DNA of 64,000 nucleotides. It comes from Trichodelitschia bisporula. Its lineage: Eukaryota > Ascomycota > Dothideomycetes > Phaeotrichales > Phaeotrichaceae. The DNA lies in contig ML996691.1 in NCBI GenBank assembly GCA_010356995.1, positions 1,426,830 to 1,490,829 of the forward strand, in the 5' to 3' direction. Positions 1 through 9,786 of this stretch are shown here, piece after piece. Position 1 is the stretch's first letter. The number at the start of each line of letters is the position of its first letter. The position numbers were made by a program, and so were the translations under genes. The notes beneath the pieces are model-generated. The model was given only the letters and a program-made list of their open reading frames with translations. It did no database searches and was not told the origin of the DNA.

Positions 1-1496
1 CACCCAACAACCTCCCCATCGAGTCTCGCGACTTCTATGCCGCCGCGACCCAACCGGGCTATCCATCGCCGAGCCAACCGGGATATCCGTACCCGCCCTA
101 CCCGCATCCGGACTTCGATGACTTCGATGCCCCTATCGTTCCCCGGGTTTCTACACCGGACGATTTCTTCAGCGACAGCACGTCCTCCTTCCCTTCCCCG
201 GAGGACGAGGCAGCCGAATCTCGCGCTGAATACCCGCGCGGCCGACCCCGGACACGCACCCCACCTCCCACGTCCCCGACGCGCGTCTCGCCTCCTCGCG
301 CGTCCCCGCCGCGGATACAGCACACCAGCCTCCTACATCCCGGGTTCACCTTCCTCAAACTAACCTCCACGCCCCGGCGCGCAAGCCACCCAAGTCCAGC
401 AAGGAGCTTGAGCGAGTATAGTCTGCACGGGTCAAGCGGCGCGAGTCTACCCTTTCCCAAGCCCGCAAAAACCGATGCCGAGCCGGAAGCCGAACGCGAG
501 CCCGAGCCCGTGCCGTTCAGGACTGAAGCCCATCCCGCCTCCGAACCGGAAGTCGAACCCGAACTCGAACCCGTATCCCTCGCTCCAGCGACAACATCCC
601 AGATCATCAGCGCACACACGCTCACCCTGCGCGCCCTCCTCCAAAACGACCTGCAAAACGACCCCCTCACCACCCTCTCCGCGGTCGACGCTCAAAACCA
701 AGATCCGCTCACGCTCGATCCGCTCTCCCTCCCCCCTCTAACCCTCCCCGCCTCCAAACCCCGCAAAAAAGTCTCCCTCCTCCCTCCACCTTTAACTTTA
801 CCCCGAACAACCCGCCCCCTCCCAGACAACTACGTCCGAACGCCCTACCCCCCCCTCCACCCCCTGTCCCACCCGCGTCTCTCCCGCCCGCCCCCGAGCG
901 GGCTGCCGTTCAATCCCACGCTGCCCGGACCGTGTATCACACTTTCGATCCGGTCCTCGCGGCAGGGGACACCGGTCGTGGTCGCTGTGCCGGCGCCGCA
1001 GCCCCCTGGCGGGCTGCCGGGGGGGGAGGAGGGGAGGGAGGGACATTTCGAAGCGCTGGGGTACGATGACGAGCGGATGTTTCGGGGGGTTATTGGGGCA
1101 TGGAAGGGGGCAAGGGGGTGGAGAGGCGCACTGAGTGCGCGGGGCATCCGGGGGTGCGGTATCGAAGGCGGGGAGGAAGGGAGGGCGGGGGCGTTCCTCG
1201 AGGGGTTGAGATATCCTCGTCAGGGACGGGGACGGGAGGGGTGGGTGCGTTGGGTTAGGGAGAGGGGAGGTGTGAGGGTGGAGTTGGTTGAGGGGGTGAG
1301 TAATTGGAAGGTTTTGGGGGGGGTGGGGGGGGTGATTTTACTAGCGGTGCTGGGGGCGGTGGTTTGGGTTGTGCTCGGACGGGGGGGAGGAAGGGTGGAG
1401 GGGCGGGTGGGTGCTGGGATGGCGGTTGGGGGGTTGGTTTGTTTGCTTGGGTTTGGGGGGGTTGCGGGGTGGGTTGTTGGGAGTGGGGGGCGGTGA
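1..1496 (+). CDS. Proline-rich membrane protein, 3' part (5' end outside window)
   Basis: The reading frame is open from base 3 to the TGA at 1494-1496 (about 497 codons) with no in-frame ATG at a sensible place, so the true start lies to the left. The visible part is a long disordered stretch rich in Pro, Ser, Arg and Glu, then a more ordered segment (about 930-1200), then two Gly/Val/Leu-rich hydrophobic stretches near the C-terminus (about 1306-1375 and 1411-1485) that look like membrane spans. I recognise no family. The downstream gene is convergent, 93 bp away. Composition changes sharply inside the gene: the coding strand is C-rich before about 900 and extremely G-rich after about 1010. 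The function is unknown. An unrecognised intron in the low-complexity part cannot be excluded. Confidence 0.6.
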   Translation, partial: PNNLPIESRDFYAAATQPGYPSPSQPGYPYPPYPHPDFDDFDAPIVPRVSTPDDFFSDSTSSFPSPEDEAAESRAEYPRGRPRTRTPPPTSPTRVSPPRASPPRIQHTSLLHPGFTFLKLTSTPRRASHPSPARSLSEYSLHGSSGASLPFPKPAKTDAEPEAEREPEPVPFRTEAHPASEPEVEPELEPVSLAPATTSQIISAHTLTLRALLQNDLQNDPLTTLSAVDAQNQDPLTLDPLSLPPLTLPASKPRKKVSLLPPPLTLPRTTRPLPDNYVRTPYPPLHPLSHPRLSRPPPSGLPFNPTLPGPCITLSIRSSRQGTPVVVAVPAPQPPGGLPGGEEGREGHFEALGYDDERMFRGVIGAWKGARGWRGALSARGIRGCGIEGGEEGRAGAFLEGLRYPRQGRGREGWVRWVRERGGVRVELVEGVSNWKVLGGVGGVILLAVLGAVVWVVLGRGGGRVEGRVGAGMAVGGLVCLLGFGGVAGWVVGSGGR

Positions 1497-1589
1497 TGCA
1501 TGTGTTCTGATAGTCTTGGTCATGGGGGCTTAAGTGTGCGGCATGGAAGGCAGCTTTGAGCGATATCAGCATAACTATAGACTACCACG

Positions 1590-2972
1590 CTAATACGGGT
1601 ACTGGTGATACTCCCCCTCCTTCTCCAGCACCAACCCCTCGGCGAGCTGCTCCTCGTGCCGCTCATCCAGGTACTTGAGCATTTGCTCCTTGAACACCGC
1701 GCTGCCGCGGTAGTGCGCCACGTCGTCGCTCCAGCTGCGCACCGCGGCGGCCAGGCGGCCGGGGACATACGGCTCTTGCGAGATCTCAGTGATGGGGTGG
1801 AAGTACGTGCGGATAGTAAAGACCACACCGCCGGAACGAGGAAGTCTGGGCCGTTAGCATTCCCATAACCACAGAGGAAGAGACAACTCACCTCCGCAAA
1901 CTCTGCCGCTCGCTCCGGAAATGCATCGCCTCAACAGGCCGATCATTCCCCGCCGTGCCCCAGTTCACGCCCCCCTTGTCTTCATCCCCAATCGCCGAGC
2001 TCCACGCCAGTTTATCATCCACCTGAATAAAGTAATTATTCCTCAACATCGGCGCCTCAGGCCTAATCCTGCGAAAAAAGTTCATCATCCCCTTCTCCAG
2101 CTTCTGCTTAAACTGCGGCACATCGCCACTGGTATGAATCTCGCTCAGTGGCATCCGCCACTTATCCTCCAGCCGCCAAAAGCCCGCGAGCAGAATAGCC
2201 CCAGCGAGGAGGTAATACTGCCCGTCCTTCCCCTCCATCATGATCGCAAGATCGTCCTGCACCATCCGCGCCGCCATTTGCATCGGGTCCTCACTCATCG
2301 GCCGCTCAACGATATCAAACACCTCCCCGGTGTGCAGATTCTCCATCCCCCGCCCAATCGCCCGGTACAAACTCGGATACCGCTCCGGCAGATACGCGCA
2401 CAGCTCCTCCACCAGCTCGATCGCAGCGTCAAACGCCTCAGGCGCGGTACGACAGCAGCGCTCGCCGCGCTCCGTGATCCGCGCAGCCTTGAGGGCGTGG
2501 AACTTGGGGTAGTCGCTGTCGAGCTCGATCCACTCGTCCCATGGCATAGTTCGCAGGCCCATGGTTACGAAGTACTTGGAGCGGAAGGGGCGGTAGGGGA
2601 GCGGTTTCGTGTTGTGCAGGTCCCAGTTGGGGTAGGGTGCGGCGGCGGGGCGCTTGAAGGAGGACGGGATCCAGACTGGGGGGTTAGAGGCATGGACGAG
2701 AGTGGTGGCGGCGACTTACCGCCTGGCGTCTGCATCGCATATTTGGACTTTGCTTCGCCATTTTGGGGTTTCTCGAGATCGGGGCTGCGGGCGCGCGGAT
2801 TCTTGCGTTGACGGAGGCTGTTGTAGCATCCAAAAGCAAAGGCGAGAAATCCGATCACAAATGCCGTATGAGTGAGACTCCACGATTCAATCAAGCGGCC
2901 TGCAGTCACTTGCGCCCATTCAGTGTACTTCATACCGCAAGCGGTCCGGGCAATATGCTGGAGCTGGTCCAT
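1590..2972 (-). CDS. DUF3445 / HODM alpha-subunit-like protein, membrane anchored
   Basis: Three exons on the minus strand: 2972-2720, 2675-1892 and 1845-1590, with introns of 44 and 46 nt carrying GTAAGT and GTGAGT donors. Joining them gives a 430-aa protein. The N-terminus has one hydrophobic span (around residues 30-50) followed by basic residues, so membrane anchoring is likely. The body matches what I know of the DUF3445 family (heme-dependent oxidative N-demethylase alpha-subunit-like): a PYRPFR...Y.VTMGLR stretch, DEWIELD, and the conserved junction RQSLRRLPRSGGVVFTIRTY, which is restored only when exons 2 and 3 are spliced. That restored motif supports the intron call. Substrate and localisation are unknown. 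The family assignment is from memory of its signature and was not searched. Confidence 0.85.
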
Positions 2973-3255
2973 GATGACAACAAAGTGGCAGGAGCTCAGA
3001 ACACGCAATCGGGAGCACAAAATTGGCAAAGCGCTCCATCTTGTATGCGTATACCGAGACAACCGCACGCGGTGGGTAAGAGTGCGGGGACGTGATACTG
3101 TGGTACGATAAGAGGTGGTGGGCATGCATACCCCACGCACGACAAGCGTCCCCGGATCGGTTTGCCGTTTCGAGACGTACCCAAGTCTAGGCACTGCCGG
3201 TCCTTGCTGGACGCGGTAACTTTTAGAGCAAAGCTTATCCAAAACATGGACCTTA

Positions 3256-5130
3256 TCAATTGGTCTTGCGACGCATAAGGCAATAAGAACCCCACTTCCG
3301 TTGGAGGCGCTCGGGTATAAATGACAAGTCCGGGATCCAGAGCGTTCGGCCGAGGGTGCCTGTCCGGGACGTATCCAGGAACGGCGCGCAGGCCAGCGTC
3401 TCCCAATTGTCGCGGTCGAGTACGAAATGCGGCTCAAGAGCGCTGGCGCTGGAAACGGGCATGTAGGAGTCGACCAGGTATTTGCACTGGCTGATATGCG
3501 TCTGGAGAAAGATTAGCAGGGACCCGGAGTTGAAACAACGCAACGCACGTATTTTCCCATGTCCTCCTTGTTCTCGTCGTTCATGCCCGCCGGCTCCAAC
3601 CATGCGCCGGGAAAGCGTCCTAGGCCCGTCGCCTCGCTGAACTCGCCCGGTAGCAGGCCATCGAAGTTGCTCTTGATGAACTTGGCCCTGGTCCCGTTGG
3701 GCAGAAAGTACGACGAGGAGAAGCGGTACCACTCCTTGCCCAGACACACAGTGTCGCCTGGATGCGACATGTTTGGGAGATGGAGTGGCGCATAAACCTT
3801 TAGTGGAGCGGAGTAAGCAGTGATAACTCCGACGGTGCGGAGAAACGAAATGTCCACCGCGGCAAGGACGAAAAGGACTGCAACGGCCAGCCTCAGCTGC
3901 ACGGGTATCTTGCGAATAACGGCGCTTGTACCGCCCAGGTACGACAGAGTTAGATGCAGGGACAGGGCCGCATTTAAGGCCAGGAATGGATACGCTGGGT
4001 ACATGAAGCGCTCTTCCTTATGTGGCTGTAGTGTGAAAATGGCTAGCCACAGGTAAAACGGTGAGGCAACCGTTACCGTCCGAATGGCGTCCTCCGTAGA
4101 AGGTCTCGCGAAGAAGATGTGGAGCAGCAGTACGGGTGCCGTGACAAGTGCAAGCAACAACCACACGTTGAAATTGAGTGTCAGGTTGCGAAGGTAGAAA
4201 TGCCACGGTTCCGTCCCGTATATGTTTGGGCCCTTGCCAGACCCGCTGAAAACATTGTAGGCCACGATGTTCCAAGGGACACAAAGCACCTTCTTGTAGA
4301 AGTACACATCGATAGCAGTTTGCATGGCCTGTAGCTGTCAGCATAGCTGAGATTTGTGGGCAAAAACTGACCAGAAGCGCAAGAGCACGGAATCCGCCAT
4401 CAAGAAGCCGTTTCAAGGTTCCAAGATATTGCCCACTTGTATATGCTAGGAGGAGCTCTTCGGCGACAAAGGGGAGGACGAGTGCTCCAGCAAAGGGCCA
4501 GCCAAGTATGGCACCAGCCGCGAACCAGAACACGCCTTGGGCTGTCCGCTTTTTCAGAAAGGCGGCACACCCTAGCATCCCTGTGTACATGGCAAAGCTT
4601 GATGGCAGGTATGCTGCAGCGGCGTGGAACGTCCCAGTGCTCGTTGTCATGACTATGAGGAAGAGGATGGCGACTCTTGCGTTGATCCGTTGTGCGACAG
4701 CGGAGTACAGTTGCGACTCACAGAGCGCGCAGAAGAGGCCCAGGATGGCACGGAGGAAGTAGAATTCGGCATGTTTGCTCGTCACAAACGGTAGCAGACG
4801 TCCTATAGCAATGACAGCTGAGTGCATTCCCGCGTACGCCCAACTACGGATGCCATATACCGGAGAGTATTCCCAAGTCTGCAGGCCGTATCCATGGTTG
4901 AGGTAGTGCGAGGGCTCCCAGTAGTTGAAGACTTCGTCGCAGTCTTGGATTGGAGCTAGAGAGGCGGCGATCAGATTCGCAGTGAGGAAGATAGAGAACT
5001 CGACAACGGGCAGTCTGTGGCCACGGAGGTCAGCTCGACGTTGAGGAGTACGGAAAGCAGAGGCGTCCGGAGCATCGGCCTTGTTGCCGACAGCGGGTTG
5101 CTTGCTGCTGGTAGGAGCCATGACAGCCAT
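3256..5130 (-). CDS. ALG9: Alpha-1,2-mannosyltransferase ALG9 (GT22)
   Basis: Three exons: 5130-4372, 4328-3549 and 3501-3256, with introns of 43 and 47 nt, giving 594 aa, the usual size for fungal ALG9. The enzyme adds alpha-1,2-mannoses from dolichyl-phosphate-mannose to the lumenal lipid-linked oligosaccharide in the ER during N-glycan assembly. Evidence: a multi-span hydrophobic protein; an early lumenal loop with DCDEVFNYWEPSHY (the DE motif of GT-C mannosyltransferases) at about residues 62-75; and HKEERFMYP near residue 356, the HxEERF signature of the GT22 family. A second ATG lies three codons downstream and could also start translation. The gene is divergent from NAF1, with a shared upstream region of about 410 bp. 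Confidence 0.92.
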
Positions 5131-5540
5131 GGACCTTTTCCGATAGAGTGTCAGTGATAGACGGACTCTCGAGGTAGTGTTGAGTGTCGAGGACGGATGA
5201 GCAGGTGTTCGTTCCGCCTCGATCGCGTCGAAGACGAACTACCCCTGTCCTTCATCGGCGTAGGGCTGAGAGAACCAAGCGGCGCTAAGGAGGCTAGCGT
5301 GGTGGCCCTTTCTCCGCTTCCATCGAGACGCCCGGCGAACTTGAACATTTTGTTGCCAACGTCGACACTGGCAACGTTTCCCCATTGCTGCTCCAGTGGT
5401 CGTGAAGTTTTCTTTTCAGCGTCTTCGCACACCTTGTCTCGTTTGCATGCAATCCATTCTGTAAAGACAACCTGCTGGCAATCTTCGAATTCCCCCCGAA
5501 AATCAAACGGCGCGGCTCCCCGCTTAGCACGAGGCGAACC
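5131..5540. promoter_or_regulatory. Bidirectional upstream region ALG9 / NAF1
   Basis: 410 bp between two divergent start codons. It must hold both promoters and both 5' leaders. I see no TATA box near either start and no further gene; small ORFs here overlap each other and lack family features. Confidence 0.5.
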
Positions 5541-7700
5541 ATGGACCGCAACGGTCACGATGGGGTGGGGCAACCCGTAAGCCCTTTGTTCTTGTTTGAA
5601 TGTGGCTCACACCTTCAGGATCCGATGGATGACATGTTAGACGATATTTACGCCGAGCCGGACAAGTTGGCTTCGGAGCCCACCCTCAACACAACGGCGA
5701 ACGCACAACCGGCAACCGTTGCAGTCCCCCAGTTCGCTGTCCCGACACAATCTGCCACCTATATTCCCGGCCTTAGCTTTTTGCAGACTGCTAAAGTTGC
5801 GGTTACAGAGGCTCCTGCGATTACTGAGGCTCCTGCTGCTATACCCATACCCGCCCAAGTTCCTCACCAAGAGCCCGCCAGCTTGGACACAACGAGCGCT
5901 CCCGTACCGCAAGCTGGCCCGGTCGTCGAAGCTGACACTACTGAAGCCAATGCCAGCCCGGTCGCGGAAGACGTCAATATGAACTCGGACAGCTCCGACT
6001 CCTCAGACAGTTCAGACAGCTCCGACGAGGACAGCTCCGATGATGACTCGGTGCTGTTGACGGCAGAAGAGCAAACGCGGATACTGTTAGCTGGTGTGGA
6101 TGACGAGGGCATAGCAGTGACTGGCGAGCCCCTCAAGACCGCCAACGAACAGGAAGAAGAGGCTCCGCCCATCCCAGAAATTGAGATGACGCCGAATACG
6201 GTCATTACGGAGCTCGGCGCGGTCGAGAGTGTCGTCGAGAATCGTGTGGTCATACGTACGAAGCAGGCGCCAAACATACCCACCCTCGAGCCCGGTTCTG
6301 CCCTGTGCCTGGAGGACAAACGTGTCATCGGCTCCGTGTGGGAAACGTTTGGCAGAGTGCAAGAGCCTTTCTACGTGCTCGGATTCCGTGACCCGGAAGA
6401 CATCACCAAATTCGGGCTTGCCTATGGAACCAAAATCTTTTTTGTCAACGAACATTCCAAGTTCGTTTTCGCTCAATCTCTCCAGGCCTTCAAAGGCACA
6501 GATGCCTCCAACGTCTTCGACGAGGAGGCGGACGAGTACGAGTTCTCCGATGACGAAAAAGAAAAGATGTTCAAAAATAAAAACAAGAACAAGAAGAGGC
6601 ACCCGGATGCTCTGAAACAACCCACTGCAGAAATTCCTGCCGCATTCCCCACTGTCATCAGCTACGATGATGACGAAGACATGGACGGCGGGTACAAGCC
6701 TCTTACCCGACCCCCAGACTTCGTCCACGAGATGACGCGCGCCCCGCCAACCATTGAGCAGTACAGTAAGCACCGCAAGCGTGGCCGCGGTGGCTCAATG
6801 CCGCACCATGACCGGGGCGGCCCCTCGCACCGCGGTGCTCGCGGCGATCGAGGCGGTAGAGGTGACCGGGGCGGCCGAGGCGATCGCGGTGGCCGTGGAG
6901 GCCGTGGAGGCGGGGTCCACGACAACGACCGCCGTGGCGGCCGCGGCGGCAATCGTGGTGGCCGGGGCTCGCGTCAGGGCACCCCGCAAGGCCCTCGCAA
7001 CTCGCCCCGCGGGCAGTTCTCCCCGAGCAGGCGTAACGAGTCCCCGCACCAGCCTTCGGGTAGCCACTTTGGCAGCCAGCCGTCCGAACAGCGCGTGCCG
7101 CACTACCCGCAGCAGCAGGCCCAGCAGGCTCCTCAGGCTCAGTACCACGCGCAGCAGTACCCGTCGCAGTACCAACCCCCCCCAACAGCTGCTCAATTCA
7201 ACCCGTACATAAACCAGGCCGGCCCATCGTACCCGCAACGGCCTCAGCAGTACGGTCAGCACTTTCCTCAACCTCAGCAGGCAGGCAACCCGCAGAGCCG
7301 CGGCGGATGGGAAGCTCCCCCCCGCGCCGCGGAGCGTGCAGAACCAGCCCCTCTGCCGCCGGTCCAGCAGTTTGCAAACTTGCTGCAGCAGATGGCGAGC
7401 CAGCAGTTGGCCGCCCAGCCGCAAGCTCCCAGCGCGACGCAGGCGGCTGCTCCACCGCGCGACCCGCGGTTGCAGACCCGGAGTGCGCCCCAGCAACAGG
7501 CGCCTCAGCAGCAGGCGTATCAGCAGTCGTGGCCTCAGCAGTCGGTGCCCCAGCAGTCGTATCAGCAGCCGGCGTACCAGCAGGTTGCTCGTCCGCCCGC
7601 TCCGGTTCCTGCTCCGGCATCAGGTGCGCCGACGAGCAGTGTTGATGATCTGTTGCGGAACCTCATGGCGCATGCTCAGGCGTATGGGCGACAGCAGTAA
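5541..7700 (+). CDS. NAF1: H/ACA ribonucleoprotein assembly factor NAF1
   Basis: Single long frame of 719 codons, or 705 aa if the likely 42-nt intron 5577-5618 (GTAAGC...TTCAG) is removed. That intron is a multiple of three without stops, so both forms are translatable. NAF1 is the nuclear factor that assembles box H/ACA snoRNPs before Gar1 replaces it. Evidence: an acidic Ser/Asp-rich stretch (nt 5985-6050); a Gar1/Naf1-type beta-barrel domain at about nt 6180-6500, including GSVWETFGRVQEPFYVL and FGLAYGTKIFFV; a Lys-rich tract after it; an RGG/GRG-rich RNA-binding segment at nt 6775-6990; and a Gln/Pro-rich C-terminus. This is the normal order for fungal NAF1 rather than Gar1, which lacks the long flanks. 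Confidence 0.9.
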   Translation: MDRNGHDGVGQPVSPLFLFECGSHLQDPMDDMLDDIYAEPDKLASEPTLNTTANAQPATVAVPQFAVPTQSATYIPGLSFLQTAKVAVTEAPAITEAPAAIPIPAQVPHQEPASLDTTSAPVPQAGPVVEADTTEANASPVAEDVNMNSDSSDSSDSSDSSDEDSSDDDSVLLTAEEQTRILLAGVDDEGIAVTGEPLKTANEQEEEAPPIPEIEMTPNTVITELGAVESVVENRVVIRTKQAPNIPTLEPGSALCLEDKRVIGSVWETFGRVQEPFYVLGFRDPEDITKFGLAYGTKIFFVNEHSKFVFAQSLQAFKGTDASNVFDEEADEYEFSDDEKEKMFKNKNKNKKRHPDALKQPTAEIPAAFPTVISYDDDEDMDGGYKPLTRPPDFVHEMTRAPPTIEQYSKHRKRGRGGSMPHHDRGGPSHRGARGDRGGRGDRGGRGDRGGRGGRGGGVHDNDRRGGRGGNRGGRGSRQGTPQGPRNSPRGQFSPSRRNESPHQPSGSHFGSQPSEQRVPHYPQQQAQQAPQAQYHAQQYPSQYQPPPTAAQFNPYINQAGPSYPQRPQQYGQHFPQPQQAGNPQSRGGWEAPPRAAERAEPAPLPPVQQFANLLQQMASQQLAAQPQAPSATQAAAPPRDPRLQTRSAPQQQAPQQQAYQQSWPQQSVPQQSYQQPAYQQVARPPAPVPAPASGAPTSSVDDLLRNLMAHAQAYGRQQ
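5577..5618 (+). other. Probable 42-nt in-frame intron of NAF1
   Basis: Starts with GTAAGC and ends CTTCAG. Removing it joins the first 12 codons to an acidic segment beginning DPMDD. Its length is 3n with no stop, so sequence alone cannot prove that it is spliced. Confidence 0.6.
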
Positions 7701-8845
7701 ATGGCATCATGGTCAGCGGGTGAATTTCTTCGACTTGCATCTCTGGCGTTTGGGTTCGATACCTTGTGCAACTAGATGGGGATGGGCGGAAAAGGTGTCG
7801 GTGCATTGTCTATTTATGAGGCATAGTGCTGCGTGGTGGACATGATGTATTTTTAGTGTTGATCTGATCAGGTTATTCTAAGGTTAAGCCTTTGTCAATG
7901 GGAGCTCGCATTCTGATTTCGCTGGGGAGGGTGGTGGTAGAGATACCGTGCCGAGATCTTGCAGTTGCTGTGGGTGAAGCAGATGCTGGTTTTCACGATG
8001 CAAACTACAATCCCGTGAAAAATATCCGGATAAATCAACGCAACCTGATACCCAATCTCTGCATGTCAAAAGTTGTACTTTGATATCCAGCCATCTCATG
8101 TTTCACAGCGATTTACTCAATTCGACCTAACATATCGAGCTGTCTCGTCTTTCGTACGGTCGCGTCGACGTGTATGCTTGCATGCTGAGACAGCAGCAGC
8201 AGCAACCAACGGTGACGATTAAACGGCCCAGCCAGCCGGGGCTCTTTATGTCGGCCCTACCTATTTCACCCCACTAACATCGAACGAAGTACGCGGGGAG
8301 CACAATGGAGCTACGTACATCTTCACGGTAGGGCACCGACGGGCCGGAACAAGGCGATGCAGGGCGGAGATATGCGGGTGCTTGCCTCGCAGCCTCGTCG
8401 TTTGCTTGTTGCAAACTCGGGCACGGGTAGCTTGTGTCTTGTCCTCGGTCGGCCGGCGCAGGGTGCGTGGGATGTGGGATGCGGGATGTGTGACGGGGTG
8501 TGGGGTGGGAGGGGAGTTTTTTGCGCGTGCTGTGGGCGTCGCGGTGGTGTCGCGGGGGATGAAACGGGGATCTGACCGGCGGGGATTTTGGGTGTGATAG
8601 AGAGGGGAGGACTTTATTGAGGTATGGGAGATGGAGTTTGGATGGGATTGGTGACGCGGTGATGGGGGAAGGGAGAGATGGAGAGGTGGGCGATGTGGTA
8701 CGTATCTTTCTTCAGCTGCTACTTGGCGGTGGTGGTGGGGAGAATGAGGGGAAGGATAGGGAGGGGTCGTAGAGGGAAGGATGCAGTGCGGAGATGGAGC
8801 TGGATCCGGATGCGGGGAGGGGGAACGAGGAGAAATGATTGGTGG
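7701..8845. other. Intergenic region NAF1 to minisatellite
   Basis: About 1.1 kb without a convincing gene on either strand. The second half (8460-8700) is strongly G-rich on the plus strand. Probably holds the NAF1 3' UTR and distal upstream sequence of the adenylate cyclase gene. Confidence 0.4.
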
Positions 8846-9025
8846 GTGATGGAGTTGGTGATGGAGTTGGTGATGGAGTTTGTGATGGAGTTGGTGATGG
8901 AGTTTGTGATGGAGTTTGTGATGGAGTTTGTGATGGAGTTTGTGATGGAGTTTGTGATGGAGTTTGTGATGGAGTTTGTGATGGAGTTTGTGATGGAGTT
9001 TGTGATGGAGTTGGTGATGGAGTTG
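8846..9025 (+). repeat. 12-bp minisatellite, 15 tandem units
   Basis: Fifteen contiguous units of GTGATGGAGTTK (K = G or T) from 8846 to 9025, followed by one or two degenerate units up to about 9040. The only common variation is the last base. Because 12 is a multiple of three, several frames stay open through it on both strands, producing artificial Val-Met-Glu or Gly-Asp-Gly repeat ORFs. It lies about 760 bp upstream of the adenylate cyclase start codon. Confidence 0.95.
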
Positions 9026-9040
9026 GTGATGGTTTGCGAT

Positions 9041-9786
9041 GGTGTTTGGGGGATAACGAGTGACGGGTGGTGTTCATGGGCCGTTATAGTGGGGAGATGG
9101 TGCTCGTGGTGGTCCACGAGGAGATGAGTTTTGTGGGACGCATCAACGGTTCAACAGTGACGACAGAAGTGGTGAAGATACGGAGAAATTGATCTGCTTC
9201 CTTCGATATCATCACATCTCTTCAACTCCTTCAACTCCTTCCACTACCTCCGTAACCCTTTTTCTCCAATCGCTTCGATATCGCCCAGTGTGAGAGGCGT
9301 CTTTGCGGCGACGGTGCTAATACCTATTTGGGCTCCAAGCCTCTCTCCCGTCCAGAGCTCGTTCTTCTCTCCCCTCTCCTTGGCCTTGCCTTGCTTTCGC
9401 TTCCTCCTCTCTCCTCCTCTCGTCTCGTCCCAAGTCCCCCACCCTCAACCACCCAACCCACTGCGCCGTACAGCAATCATCCGGCATATCATCGTTGTGT
9501 GCTCGAGAGCTTCATAGCTACTCCCTCATCCGTGTAGATACTCGCCCTCCCTCTCTCCAATATCGACTCCCTCGCCTTCCATCCTCCCTTTTCCGCCATG
9601 ACACGCTCCCACTCCCCGTAATCCGCCTCTCCACAATCCACCGCACCCCCGCGTCCCGGCTTCAGGGCTACCCGAACCGCGCCCTCCGTACTTCTCGCAT
9701 GGCCACCGCATCCGCATCTGCATCCGCATCCTCCGCATCACCATAATCTTCCCTCTCCGCCGATCCCCTCCTCCCCGGTCGCAAGT
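9041..9786 (+). promoter_or_regulatory. Upstream/5' leader region of adenylate cyclase
   Basis: Pyrimidine-rich (CT-rich tracts at 9220-9270 and 9350-9660) leading to the start codon at 9787, typical of a long fungal 5' leader. It contains the uORF 9699-9746. No other gene is seen. Confidence 0.5.
9699..9746 (+). promoter_or_regulatory. Upstream ORF (15 codons) before adenylate cyclase
   Basis: ATG at 9699 in the context CTCGCATGG opens a 15-codon frame made almost only of Ala and Ser, encoded by a GCATCC/GCATCT repeat, and stops at 9746, 40 nt before the main ATG at 9787. It may lower or condition translation of the main frame if the transcript starts upstream of it. Confidence 0.5.

Noticed and set aside
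98-673. 191-codon minus-strand ORF opposite the first gene
   Set aside because: Mirror of a low-complexity coding frame; Ser/Gly-rich composition follows from the sense strand.
8678-9127. Long plus- and minus-strand ORFs rich in Val-Met-Glu, Gly-Asp-Gly or Pro-Thr-Ser-Gln
   Set aside because: They are read-throughs of the 12-bp minisatellite, whose unit length is a multiple of three; no flanking coding signal.
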